From assembly GCF_015207035.1 (NCBI RefSeq), contig NZ_JADEXQ010000055.1, positions 1 to 41,802 of the forward strand: a stretch of 41,802 nt of DNA. The letters are read 5' to 3'. Numbering within the stretch: position 1 is the stretch's first letter; each line of letters opens with the position of its first letter. The notes under the pieces were generated by a model. It was given only the letters and a program-made list of their open reading frames with translations. It was not told where the DNA came from and searched no databases. This DNA is from Romeriopsis navalis LEGE 11480 (lineage in GTDB: Bacteria; Cyanobacteriota; Cyanobacteriia; Leptolyngbyales; Leptolyngbyaceae). Made by a program: the position numbers and the translations under genes. Positions 6,641 through 13,698 of the stretch are shown piece after piece.

Positions 6641-8551
6641 TTAAGGCCCAGGATTAATTTGCTGCTCAATTTGCTGACGCCAGCGCTGAATCTGGGTTTC
6701 AACCCGATCGCGAGCGGGATTAAAGCTAGCCGGATCCAGCTGTGACCAAGCAAAGATCCCGCCGCCAGCCAGCGCGCACAATAAGAAAAACCACAACCAA
6801 CCCAAACGACGTTTCGGGGTAAGCGCAGCGGCTGGTGCTGGACTATCTTCACCGGCAGTTTCTGGCGGTTCCGCCGATAATTCCGCTAAATCTGACTCGT
6901 CAACCTCCGGATCAGGTTCATCATCCGCGGTATTCAGCACGAGTTCTGGCTTGACGGACACTTCTACCCGTGTCAAGACGACAGAAATATTATCCGTACC
7001 ATTCTTCTCATTCGCCAGCTGAATCCAGCCATTGACGGCTTGTTCCAAGGGCATCTGCCCTCGCAGTACCGGTTCAGTGTAGTCCGACCAATATTTCTCG
7101 ACGAGATCACGATCGCTCAGCCCATCGGAACAGAGCAACAGCAAACCATCTTCTTCCAATACGTAGCGGTAGACATTGGGCCGCAGATATTCACCATCGC
7201 GCATCCCCAAGGCCTGGGTTAAGGCCCCCCCATCCGGACGTTGCATCGCATCGGCATAAACCATACGGCCCATTTTGACTTCCCGCGCCGCCACATCATC
7301 ATCCACCGTCAGTTGATGACAGGCTTGGGGCGTCAGCCAATACACTCGGCTATCACCGATACCCATCACATAGAGTTCGTGGGCATTACCCGAGACGGCC
7401 CCACTCGGCAGTTTGACCCGCTGGGGCAATTGCAGCGCAAGCACTAAAGTTGTCCCCATACGACGACGTGATTCGCGCGCTTGATCATCATTTTCATTCG
7501 AGATGACATTGTTCACCACACGGGCGATCGACTGCATCTGCTCTGCGATCAACGTGGGCGCAATCACATCGGTTTCCTGCCCCACTTCATTAATTAATGC
7601 TTGCATTTGCGGCCGCAGAAGTCGCAATGCCATTTGACTCGCGACTTCGCCGCCTTCATGCCCACCAATGCCGTCACAGACAATCGATAAACGGGCGGTC
7701 AACTCGTCCTGGACATCCGCCTTGCCCACGGGATAACAGGCATCTTCATTATGCGATCGGGCCTTGCCAGTATCCGTCGCCCCATACGCCTGCAACCGCA
7801 ACGGCGACTGCGCCGCTTGCTGTAATAGCAAATGATTGAGTTGGGTGACGATTTCGGCAATTTCGATCGTGCCGGCCTGCATCTGCTCAATCAGACTGCT
7901 CATTACGGGGGCGAGTGCCGGTTTCGCTTCCGGTAGCCAGATTCGCCAAATCCCCGCTAAATCCGACAAGTCAACCGAAGGATGGGAGGGTTGCAACTCC
8001 TGCAATCGCAATCGCCAAGACTGCACCCGCATCAAATCACTATCCAACAGCGATCCCAACATATTCCACTTCTGCAGCGGCGCCCATAATGTGGCGATCT
8101 GATACAACCAGTAGACCTGACGGGTCGCGTTTGCATCATTCCAGCGCTCTAAAATCGGAGGCAACGGTTTGCCATCCGCCGAAATGGGCGCATTATCTAG
8201 CAACAAAACTTCTTGACCGCGCCCATCGATCGAAATCCCATAAATCTCTGGCAGATTAAACCGCTGCGGATATAAATATAAGTACGGCAGCAATTCCTCC
8301 GGCACTTCCGGATATTGGGTCGGTGGTTCACTCGGCTCTAAATCAAGCCAGATATTCGGTTCACAGACGTAATAACGGGCATTTCCCGCCGTTGTGCCCA
8401 ATTTTTTTTTGGCCGCATTGTCGCCAACTGCCCAAACATAATGCCGTTCAATCTCTGTCCCACAAGCCGCGCAGACCTTCGCATTGAGGCGATTGGAAGG
8501 ACGATCGCAATTAGGATTAACACAGGCAATTTGGGGTTCCAGACGGTTCAT
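6641..8551 (-). CDS. PP2C-type serine/threonine phosphatase with N-terminal zinc-ribbon and C-terminal membrane anchor
   Basis: 636 residues. Residues 10-30 hold four Cys (C10, C15, C27, C30) in a zinc-ribbon pattern. Residues about 60-240 are a poorly conserved region that could derive from a kinase-like fold but shows no catalytic motifs. The PP2C/PPM domain spans about 253-530: SHNEDA (metal-binding Asp/Glu near 268-270), VCDGIGGHEGGEVAS (D293), RRMGTTLV, GIGDSRVYW, LLCSDGLSD and GTDNISVV. These Asp residues bind the two Mn/Mg ions, so the phosphatase should be active. An acidic Pro-rich linker leads to one membrane helix (about 583-604, LGWLWFFLLCALAGGGIFAW) and a short basic tail. It probably removes phosphate from Ser/Thr-phosphorylated proteins at the membrane; no partner kinase is adjacent. 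Confidence 0.9.
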   Translation of the reverse strand: MNRLEPQIACVNPNCDRPSNRLNAKVCAACGTEIERHYVWAVGDNAAKKKLGTTAGNARYYVCEPNIWLDLEPSEPPTQYPEVPEELLPYLYLYPQRFNLPEIYGISIDGRGQEVLLLDNAPISADGKPLPPILERWNDANATRQVYWLYQIATLWAPLQKWNMLGSLLDSDLMRVQSWRLRLQELQPSHPSVDLSDLAGIWRIWLPEAKPALAPVMSSLIEQMQAGTIEIAEIVTQLNHLLLQQAAQSPLRLQAYGATDTGKARSHNEDACYPVGKADVQDELTARLSIVCDGIGGHEGGEVASQMALRLLRPQMQALINEVGQETDVIAPTLIAEQMQSIARVVNNVISNENDDQARESRRRMGTTLVLALQLPQRVKLPSGAVSGNAHELYVMGIGDSRVYWLTPQACHQLTVDDDVAAREVKMGRMVYADAMQRPDGGALTQALGMRDGEYLRPNVYRYVLEEDGLLLLCSDGLSDRDLVEKYWSDYTEPVLRGQMPLEQAVNGWIQLANEKNGTDNISVVLTRVEVSVKPELVLNTADDEPDPEVDESDLAELSAEPPETAGEDSPAPAAALTPKRRLGWLWFFLLCALAGGGIFAWSQLDPASFNPARDRVETQIQRWRQQIEQQINPGP

Positions 8552-8758
8552 AAGGGTATCTAAACTTAAATCTTGAAAGCAGGGGGAGCCGGGGATTATT
8601 CAGACGTTTCGTAAATCGTTTGGTGAATTTGCGAAATCATGCGGGCACGCTGTGTAGGTATAGGAAATGCAGCGTTTAAGTTTATAGTTCTCCAAACTAT
8701 ACCAACGATTTAAGCGCTTGCAAAAAATCCGCAAAACCTTGATAGGTCGAATTCGACG

Positions 8759-9166
8759 ATGATTTGGTTTTTAATTGGCGCTGCGCTTTGTATCTTGGAA
8801 GCTGTCTTTCCGACCGCTTTCGTCGCTCTCGTTGCAGGTGTGAGTGCGCTGATTGTCGCATTCATCGCCCAATGGTTACCGATCGGCTTACAAATTGCCG
8901 TTTGGTTGATCTTGACAGGGCTGGGCATCTACTTCTCTCGTAGCCTCGTGAATCAACGGGCCACGCAACACTTCGATGCTCAAGATGGACAGATGATTAC
9001 GGATATTGTTCCAGGGAAACCGGGTCGCGTCCTCTACGAAGGGAATTCCTGGGCTGGTCGCTGCGAGGATCCAACATTAGCAATTGCGGCGGGAGAACAC
9101 GTCCTCATTGTGGGACGCAAAGGCACCACGTTACTCGTCCTCCCCGAGAGCGATCCCCGACATTAG
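8759..9166 (+). CDS. NfeD-like membrane protein
   Basis: 135 residues, the short form of the family without the ClpP-like protease domain. Two to three membrane helices (about residues 2-20, 22-45 and 46-62) precede a soluble OB-fold domain of about 70 residues, with GQMITDIVPGKPGRVLYEGNSW and the closing GEHVLIVGRKGTTLLVLP. NfeD proteins partner with SPFH/stomatin proteins in membrane microdomains, and such a gene follows about 100 bases downstream on the same strand, which supports the call. The gene is divergent from the PP2C gene. Confidence 0.9.
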   Translation: MIWFLIGAALCILEAVFPTAFVALVAGVSALIVAFIAQWLPIGLQIAVWLILTGLGIYFSRSLVNQRATQHFDAQDGQMITDIVPGKPGRVLYEGNSWAGRCEDPTLAIAAGEHVLIVGRKGTTLLVLPESDPRH

Positions 9167-9270
9167 TTGAGGATTTAGGGTCTGCCTGGGGCAACCTACG
9201 GGAAACCGCAGACAAGACCATTTGAACTGTTCGAATCAAAATATTTGATAGTAAACCAGGAGTTTGACTT

Positions 9271-10212
9271 ATGTGGCCATGGATTGCCGCGATCGCTATC
9301 GCCGGTGGCGCTGCCGCTTCCAGCGTCAAGATTGTGGAGCAGGGAAATGAAGCGCTAATCGAGCGCCTTGGACAATACAACGGCAAGCTGGAGCCGGGTC
9401 TAAGCTTTTTGATTCCGGGTCTCGATCGCGTCGCTTATCAGGAAACAATCCGCGAAAAAGTGATCGACGTACCGCCCCAGAACTGCATCACCCGCGATAA
9501 CGTTTCGATCGCGGCGGACGCGGTAATTTACTGGCGCATCGTCGATATGGAGAAGGCTTACTACAAGGTGCAAAACCTGCAGTCGGCAATCTTGAATCTG
9601 GCTTTGGCACAGATTCGCTCGGAGATGGGTAAGCTCGAACTCGACGAAACCTTCACGGCCCGCGAACAGATTAACGAAATTCTGCTGCGAGAGCTGGACA
9701 TTGCCACTGATCCTTGGGGCGTCAAAGTCACTCGGGTCGAGCTGAAGGAAATCGCCCCCGCGAAAGCCGTCATGGACTCGATGGAACTGCAAATGGCCGC
9801 CGAACGGAAGAAGCGGGCCGCAGTCCTAACATCAGAAGGGGCGCGGGAATCGGCGGTCAACAGCGCTCGGGGTGAGGCCGAATCCCAAGTCCTCGAAGCA
9901 GAAGCACGGAAGAAATCAACTGTCCTGAATGCCGAAGCCGAGCAGCAGCGGATTGTCTTGGAAGCTCAAGCCAACCGTCAGCAACAGGTCTTGAAAGCCC
10001 AAGCAACAGCGGAAGCGGTGAATATCGTGACCCAAGCCCTCGGCAGCGATCCAAATGCCGGGAATGCAGCGCAGTTATTGATGGCATTGGGCTATCTCAA
10101 CATGGGTGAGACGATCGGTAAGAGCGATAGCAGCAAGGTGCTATTTATGGATCCAGGCAGCATTCCCGCGTCGATCCAGAGCATGATGGCGATCGTTGAG
10201 AAACCCCAGTAA
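9271..10212 (+). CDS. SPFH/stomatin-family membrane scaffold protein
   Basis: 313 residues with AGGAG 9 bases before the ATG. One N-terminal membrane segment ([16 protein letters not shown]) anchors the protein. The SPFH (band 7) domain follows at about 20-190, with [52 protein letters not shown] and [24 protein letters not shown]. An Ala/Glu/Gln-rich helical region (about 190-260) is the usual oligomerisation stem, and the short C-terminal part ends AIVEKPQ. Such proteins build ring-like scaffolds in the membrane and influence membrane protein turnover. Co-directional with nfeD and closed by an intrinsic terminator, so the two look like one operon. Confidence 0.92.
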   Translation: MWPWIAAIAIAGGAAASSVKIVEQGNEALIERLGQYNGKLEPGLSFLIPGLDRVAYQETIREKVIDVPPQNCITRDNVSIAADAVIYWRIVDMEKAYYKVQNLQSAILNLALAQIRSEMGKLELDETFTAREQINEILLRELDIATDPWGVKVTRVELKEIAPAKAVMDSMELQMAAERKKRAAVLTSEGARESAVNSARGEAESQVLEAEARKKSTVLNAEAEQQRIVLEAQANRQQQVLKAQATAEAVNIVTQALGSDPNAGNAAQLLMALGYLNMGETIGKSDSSKVLFMDPGSIPASIQSMMAIVEKPQ

Positions 10213-10248
10213 TCAGGTTGCCGTCCGTAACGCACAATTCAAACTGAC

Positions 10249-10286
10249 AATCCCTTGGATGCAATATACATCCAAGGGATTTTTTA
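10249..10286 (+). terminator. Intrinsic terminator of the nfeD-SPFH operon
   Basis: A near-perfect 12-13 bp stem, AATCCCTTGGATG paired with CATCCAAGGGATT, has a 7-nt loop and is followed by a run of Ts. It lies about 35 bases after the SPFH stop and also separates it from the convergent zur gene. Confidence 0.92.
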
Positions 10287-10335
10287 GAGCCGGGCCAAGA
10301 AAGCTGCGAGATTTAGTAGAAAAATATCGATGGGG

Positions 10336-10725
10336 TTAGACAGTGGCTTGTTGGCAGATGTTGCAGAGACCGAAGAATTCCAGGGTGTGGTAGTGAATTT
10401 TGAAGGCGTGCTCCGTCGTCAGTTCTTGTTCGAGGTCATGCACGGGGCATTCGTCGATCGGGATCGATTTGCTGCAATTGAGGCAGGTGAGGTGATGACG
10501 ATCTTCTTGGATGGTGGTGTAGAGCGATTCGCCAGTGGGCTGCGTCCGAACTTGGACTAAACCTTCTTTCTTTAAGGTATCGAGGGAGCGGTAGACCGTC
10601 GCAAGGCCCATCGATTGACTTTGACCCCGCAGGTGAATGTAGAGATCCTGCGCCGAAATTGGATCGGGTAATTCTTTCAGCAGCTTGAGAATGCGATCTT
10701 GGCTGCGGGTGCGACGTATCTCCAT
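10336..10725 (-). CDS. zur: Fur-family regulator, probably zinc uptake regulator Zur (FurB)
   Basis: 129 residues. The winged helix is at the N terminus (RTRSQDRILKLLKEL, then ISAQDLYIHLRG, SMGLATVYRSLDTLKKEGLV). The dimerisation and metal part has a His-rich RHHLTCLNC segment, ECPVHDLEQEL, and a second CNIC pair near the end, so both CxxC pairs that hold the structural zinc are present. The SMGLATVYRSL and TLEFFGLCNIC segments fit the cyanobacterial Zur/FurB branch better than iron Fur or PerR. With zinc bound, such proteins repress zinc uptake genes. Divergent from purS, with about 150 bases between them; I did not find a clear Zur operator in that gap. Assignment to Zur rather than another Fur paralogue is probable, not certain. 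Confidence 0.83.
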   Translation of the reverse strand: MEIRRTRSQDRILKLLKELPDPISAQDLYIHLRGQSQSMGLATVYRSLDTLKKEGLVQVRTQPTGESLYTTIQEDRHHLTCLNCSKSIPIDECPVHDLEQELTTEHAFKIHYHTLEFFGLCNICQQATV

Positions 10726-10873
10726 GCGGCAGTCCAGTAAAAGTCAGCTTATTCTGAGTTTACTCGATCGCGCCGGAAATCAGCCGATGGAAACGGGGTC
10801 TAACCGTCATACAATAGTGTCTCGATATGGGTGGTCCCATGTCGTTTATGCAGTTGTTCAGAGATTGAATCCC

Positions 10874-11140
10874 GTGGCACAAACCTATCAGGCTCAGATC
10901 TATGTCACCCTTCGCCCGTCGGTACTCGACCCCGCTGGAACGGCAGTGCAGTCCGGGCTAAAGCATATGGGCTATGAGAATGTTGATAGCGTGCGAATTG
11001 GTAAATTCGTGGAAATGACGCTAACGGCAGATAACGAAGCTGCGGCCAAGGAGCAACTGGATAAGGTGTGCGATCAGCTATTGGCCAATCCGGTGATTGA
11101 GAATTATCGCTTTGAGTTGAAGGAAGTTGCCGCCGTTTAG
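10874..11140 (+). CDS. purS: Phosphoribosylformylglycinamidine synthase subunit PurS
   Basis: 88 residues from the GTG at 10874, chosen because it gives the normal length and the family opening (VAQTYQAQIYVTLRPSVLDPAG); the frame is open for 63 codons upstream but that part resembles nothing. PurS bridges PurQ and PurL in the step that converts FGAR to FGAM in purine synthesis. Conserved blocks include VTLRPSVLDPAGTAV, GYENVDSVRIGKF and CDQLLANPVIENYRFE. It is followed by purQ 89 bases downstream on the same strand, the standard arrangement. The spacer between them contains a small palindrome flanked by 9-bp direct repeats. Confidence 0.93.
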   Translation: MAQTYQAQIYVTLRPSVLDPAGTAVQSGLKHMGYENVDSVRIGKFVEMTLTADNEAAAKEQLDKVCDQLLANPVIENYRFELKEVAAV

Positions 11141-11153
11141 TCAGGCTTCCCAT

Positions 11154-11199
11154 ACATAAGGTCTTCCCGCAGGTAAATGGATTTACCCGCACATAAGGT
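11154..11199. repeat. Palindrome inside 9-bp direct repeats in the purS-purQ spacer
   Basis: ACATAAGGT occurs at 11154-11162 and again at 11191-11199. Between them lies GGTAAATGGATTTACC (11172-11187), seven paired bases on each side of a GG centre. The layout resembles a tiny insertion scar with a target duplication, or a regulatory or mRNA hairpin before purQ. There is no T run, so it is not a simple terminator. Confidence 0.6.
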
Positions 11200-11229
11200 T
11201 TAGATTGGCGCACATAGCAAGAGGCAGCA

Positions 11230-11928
11230 GTGATGAAATTTGGGGTTGTAGTTTTTCCGGGATCGAATTGCGATCGGGATATGGCTTGGGTGACGCAGGG
11301 CTTGCTCGGTCAGGAAACCCGCATGGTCTGGCACGAGGAAAGTGATATTGCCGATATTGATGTGATGGTCGTGCCGGGGGGATTTAGCTATGGCGACTAT
11401 CTACGCTGCGGGGCGATCGCCCAGTTCTCTCCCGTTTTGCAAGCAACGATCGAACATGCAAACCAAGGCAAATACGTTTTAGGTGTCTGCAATGGGTTCC
11501 AAGTGTTGACGGAAGCCGGGTTGCTACCGGGAGCCTTAATGCGCAATCGGGATTTGCATTTTATCTGCGATCGGGTGCCCCTGAAGGTGGAGCGAGCGGA
11601 TAGCATTTGGACAAATGAATACACCAAGGGGCAGGTGATTTCGGTGCCGGTAGCCCACGGTGAGGGTTGTTATTATGCCGATGACGATACGTTGAAGTCG
11701 ATCGAAGACAATAATCAGGTTTTGTTCCGCTACTGCGATGCCAATGGCAATGTGAATGCAGACGCTAATATCAATGGTTCCTTGAATAATATTGCGGGGA
11801 TTTGCAACACTAAGGGGAATGTCTTGGGCATGATGCCGCACCCAGAAAGATGTGCGGATGCCGCGTTGGGAAATACCGATGGGGTAGCGTTGTTTAAGGG
11901 TTTATTGGCGAAGGCTGGCGTGGCCTAA
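11230..11928 (+). CDS. purQ: Phosphoribosylformylglycinamidine synthase subunit PurQ (glutaminase)
   Basis: 232 residues counting from the GTG at 11230; the adjacent ATG at 11233 is equally likely. PurQ is a class I glutamine amidotransferase that supplies ammonia to PurL for FGAM synthesis. The N terminus KFGVVVFPGSNCDRD is diagnostic. The nucleophile is in GVCNGFQ (C87, C86 if the second start is used) and the catalytic pair is in MMPHPER (H204, E206). VPGGFSYGDYLRCGAIA is the oxyanion region. It forms an operon with purS. A hairpin with a T run ends the gene about 145 bases downstream, overlapping the stop of the convergent peroxiredoxin-like gene. Confidence 0.96.
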   Translation: MMKFGVVVFPGSNCDRDMAWVTQGLLGQETRMVWHEESDIADIDVMVVPGGFSYGDYLRCGAIAQFSPVLQATIEHANQGKYVLGVCNGFQVLTEAGLLPGALMRNRDLHFICDRVPLKVERADSIWTNEYTKGQVISVPVAHGEGCYYADDDTLKSIEDNNQVLFRYCDANGNVNADANINGSLNNIAGICNTKGNVLGMMPHPERCADAALGNTDGVALFKGLLAKAGVA

Positions 11929-11948
11929 ATTGAGTCCGAAATCATGTT

Positions 11949-12094
11949 CCCCCCTTTTGTTGGCGAAGCCTCTCTGAAGGAGATAGGGGGGCGAGGGGGG
12001 ATCAGATCGATCGTGATCGGCTTTCACCTGTTTGTAGGGTTTGACAGGTTGGTTGCGTGGTTGTGATCCCCCTAAATTCCCCTTCAAAAGGGGG
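11949..12094. repeat. Nested inverted-repeat element downstream of purQ
   Basis: Outer arms CCCCCTTTTG (starting about 11949) and CAAAAGGGGG (12085-12094) are complementary. Inside them GGGGGATCA (about 11995-12003) pairs with TGATCCCCC (12063-12071). G/C-tract hairpin elements of this kind are common dispersed repeats in cyanobacterial spacers. The rightmost part doubles as the purQ terminator. Copy number elsewhere in the genome cannot be judged from this window. Confidence 0.6.
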
Positions 12095-12102
12095 AATTTT
12101 TT
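12074..12102 (+). terminator. Intrinsic terminator downstream of purQ
   Basis: AAATTCCCC pairs with GGGGAATTT around an 8-nt loop and is followed by further Ts. The T run overlaps the stop codon (12101-12103) of the gene on the opposite strand, so the two transcription units are tightly convergent. Confidence 0.82.
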
Positions 12103-12895
12103 ATGCAGTCGTTTTGGTTGTCATTTCGATTTGGTCGAGAAACGTCAGGGGTTGGCTCATGTTTTGAGCGAAGCCGAGGATGCCACGATCGCGGTGTTCG
12201 TAAATCAGTTCGCGCTGTTCATCGAATAGAAAAGTAGCGCCGCGTTGGGTGATATAGGCGGGGTCGGGGACGTAGGTTTGCCATTGGCTGAGGGATTCGG
12301 ACATATTTTTGAGCCGTAGGGTGGCAAGTTCGAAGGGACGCTGAAAGCCTTTGCCTCCGGCATATTTGAAGAATTCGCCTTGCATGCCGGGGAGGGGGGT
12401 GGCTTGGATGGTTTCGTCGTCGGCGATCAGTTGGGGGGCGGTGCGATCGCCTTTGTAGCCACGAAAGACTTCGGCGAGGGTGCCGGGGCTACCGATACCG
12501 GCGCACATGAGTAGCAGGTTTAGCCAGGCGTTTTGGCCGGGGTTGAAGCCGGGGACTTTGAGGCTGAGGCCGCTGTAGAGGTTGAGTTCACGGTGCAGTA
12601 TGGCAGTGGGATCGACCCAGAGGTGCTCGGCGGGGAAGCCACTGTATTCGCAGAATTGTTGACCGGCGGCACGATCGCCGATGCCGATCGCGCGGATGGA
12701 AATCTGGTTTTGGCGGAGTTTGTCGGCTTCTCGCTTCAGCCACCAGGCGTATTCGAGGCTGTCGAAGTCGCCGAGTTGGGGCCAGATCAGGATGAGGTGC
12801 TTTTGGGTGGGGTCGACTCCCTCAAGGATGGCAGTCATTTCGCCGTCGCTGACACGTTGGCGTTGGGTTTGGCTGAGAATTTCGTAGGGATTCAT
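12101..12895 (-). CDS. Peroxiredoxin-like (AhpC/TSA-type, PRXL2-like) protein
   Basis: 264 residues. The sequence has the thioredoxin-fold layout of AhpC/TSA_2-type proteins: a first strand LILIWPQLGDFDSLEYAWWL, then a helix and strand (ISIRAIGIGDRAAGQQFCEYSGFP), an AEHLWVDPTAIL segment, GYKGDRTAPQ, and a C-terminal RGATFLFDEQRELIYEHRDRGILG. A canonical peroxiredoxin TxxC motif is not obvious at the usual N-terminal site; the single Cys in QQFCEYSGFP lies in the second helix, so peroxidase activity is uncertain. Cyanobacteria have a conserved family of this length. Located convergent to purQ, upstream gene (PIN/RHH pair) separate. Confidence 0.72.
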   Translation of the reverse strand: MNPYEILSQTQRQRVSDGEMTAILEGVDPTQKHLILIWPQLGDFDSLEYAWWLKREADKLRQNQISIRAIGIGDRAAGQQFCEYSGFPAEHLWVDPTAILHRELNLYSGLSLKVPGFNPGQNAWLNLLLMCAGIGSPGTLAEVFRGYKGDRTAPQLIADDETIQATPLPGMQGEFFKYAGGKGFQRPFELATLRLKNMSESLSQWQTYVPDPAYITQRGATFLFDEQRELIYEHRDRGILGFAQNMSQPLTFLDQIEMTTKTTA

Positions 12896-12919
12896 GGGGA
12901 TTTCGGCTGGAACGGTTTT

Positions 12920-13135
12920 TCAATTAGCCTGATCGAGTTTATCAAGCAGAGTCAGGCCACGCCGGACATCACCTTTCGCGGCGAGGACTTGAAAGCGGGT
13001 GTATGCATCTGACTCCGCTAAAGCCATAGTTGATAGTTCTTCGATTAGTTTGTTCAGGCTGATGCCTTTTGATGCAGCGAGATGTTTGAGACGACGGTGT
13101 TTATCATCAGGAAGCCGAATTGTGAGTGTTGCCAT
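12920..13135 (-). CDS. Ribbon-helix-helix antitoxin (CopG/Arc type)
   Basis: 71 residues. The first 40 form a classic RHH domain: strand ATLTIRLPDDKHRRL, then helices LKHLAASKGISLNKLIEELSTMAL. The C-terminal 30 residues (RFQVLAAKGDVRRGLTLLDKL) would wrap the toxin. It follows the PIN gene with three bases between; its ribosome site AGAGG sits on the last codons of the PIN gene, so translation of the two is probably coupled. It should neutralise the PIN toxin and repress the operon through the palindrome at 13568-13591. Toxin-first order is the reverse of most type II pairs. Confidence 0.85.
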   Translation of the reverse strand: MATLTIRLPDDKHRRLKHLAASKGISLNKLIEELSTMALAESDAYTRFQVLAAKGDVRRGLTLLDKLDQAN

Positions 13136-13138
13136 GGT

Positions 13139-13561
13139 TTACCTCTGGAGAAGTTGCTCAGGTTTCAAAATCGATAAATCGGGAAAAGTTAGCTCTGTTG
13201 CTTGAAAATCTCGAACATTGTTCGTCACAATTACCTTGGCATTACCAGCCACAGCTAGCTCTATCACATGGTTATCAGCTTCGTCTCGCAGATTTGGTCG
13301 CCAGAGGTAGTAGATATTCACCCATTCACTCACGTTCAGAAATGCGGCTAGTAGTTCTTCAATCTCTGTTGTACTCAACGGACATTGGCGTAGGATCTCT
13401 GCACGTTGCATAACGGCTTCATATTCAGCAAACAGAGCCGTTCCCATCAAGGGATGATAGACCCCGTTAAAACAAGCACGAATCAGATCCCGACTTGGCC
13501 CTTGAGGACCAATCAAGGCGCTGATAAATACGCTGGTATCAACAACAATATTCGGACTCAT
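13139..13561 (-). CDS. PIN-domain ribonuclease toxin (COG1569-like)
   Basis: 140 residues from the ATG at 13561, chosen because GGGA lies upstream at a good distance and the longer frame would have to read through a 24-bp palindrome. Motifs are those of PIN ribonucleases: D8 in NIVVDTSVFISAL, an acidic pair in LFAEYEAVM (E46/E48), DEADNHVIELA (D93, D96) and VTNNVRDF (D118). These acids coordinate Mg2+/Mn2+ for RNA cleavage, so the enzyme looks intact. The LRDEADNHVIELAVAGNAKVIVTNN pattern places it with PIN proteins annotated as putative toxin components. Paired with the downstream RHH antitoxin. Target RNA unknown. Confidence 0.87.
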   Translation of the reverse strand: MSPNIVVDTSVFISALIGPQGPSRDLIRACFNGVYHPLMGTALFAEYEAVMQRAEILRQCPLSTTEIEELLAAFLNVSEWVNIYYLWRPNLRDEADNHVIELAVAGNAKVIVTNNVRDFQATELTFPDLSILKPEQLLQR

Positions 13562-13567
13562 ATTCCC

Positions 13568-13591
13568 AATGATAGCGTATACGCTATCATT
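13568..13591. promoter_or_regulatory. 24-bp perfect palindrome, putative operator of the PIN-RHH operon
   Basis: The half site AATGATAGCGTA is followed directly by its exact complement, so all 24 bases are symmetric. It ends six bases before the PIN start codon and touches a possible -10 box. RHH antitoxins bind such inverted sites, so autoregulation is the natural reading; a hairpin in the mRNA leader is an alternative. Confidence 0.75.
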
Positions 13592-13614
13592 GCTCACACC
13601 TGAGGCATATTCAA
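13586..13614 (-). promoter_or_regulatory. Possible sigma-70 promoter of the PIN-RHH operon
   Basis: On the minus strand TTGAAT (13614-13609) and AATGAT (13591-13586) are 17 bases apart, a reasonable -35/-10 pair. The -10 box overlaps the palindrome, so a bound antitoxin would block it. The match to consensus is partial. Confidence 0.35.
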
Positions 13615-13698
13615 AGTTATCAAGGCATCACATGATGATCGTAGCGGCCAGAAGACGCTGGATCACTGTGGGCTGGCATCCACCGAATTAGCTAAATT

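Noticed and set aside
10685-10873. 63-codon upstream extension of purS
   Set aside because: The purS family begins where the GTG at 10874 begins; the extension would overlap the start of the divergent zur gene and resembles nothing.
12681-13012. Plus-strand frames over the peroxiredoxin-like gene
   Set aside because: They are shadows of the minus-strand gene, which has the recognisable fold and the normal codon pattern.
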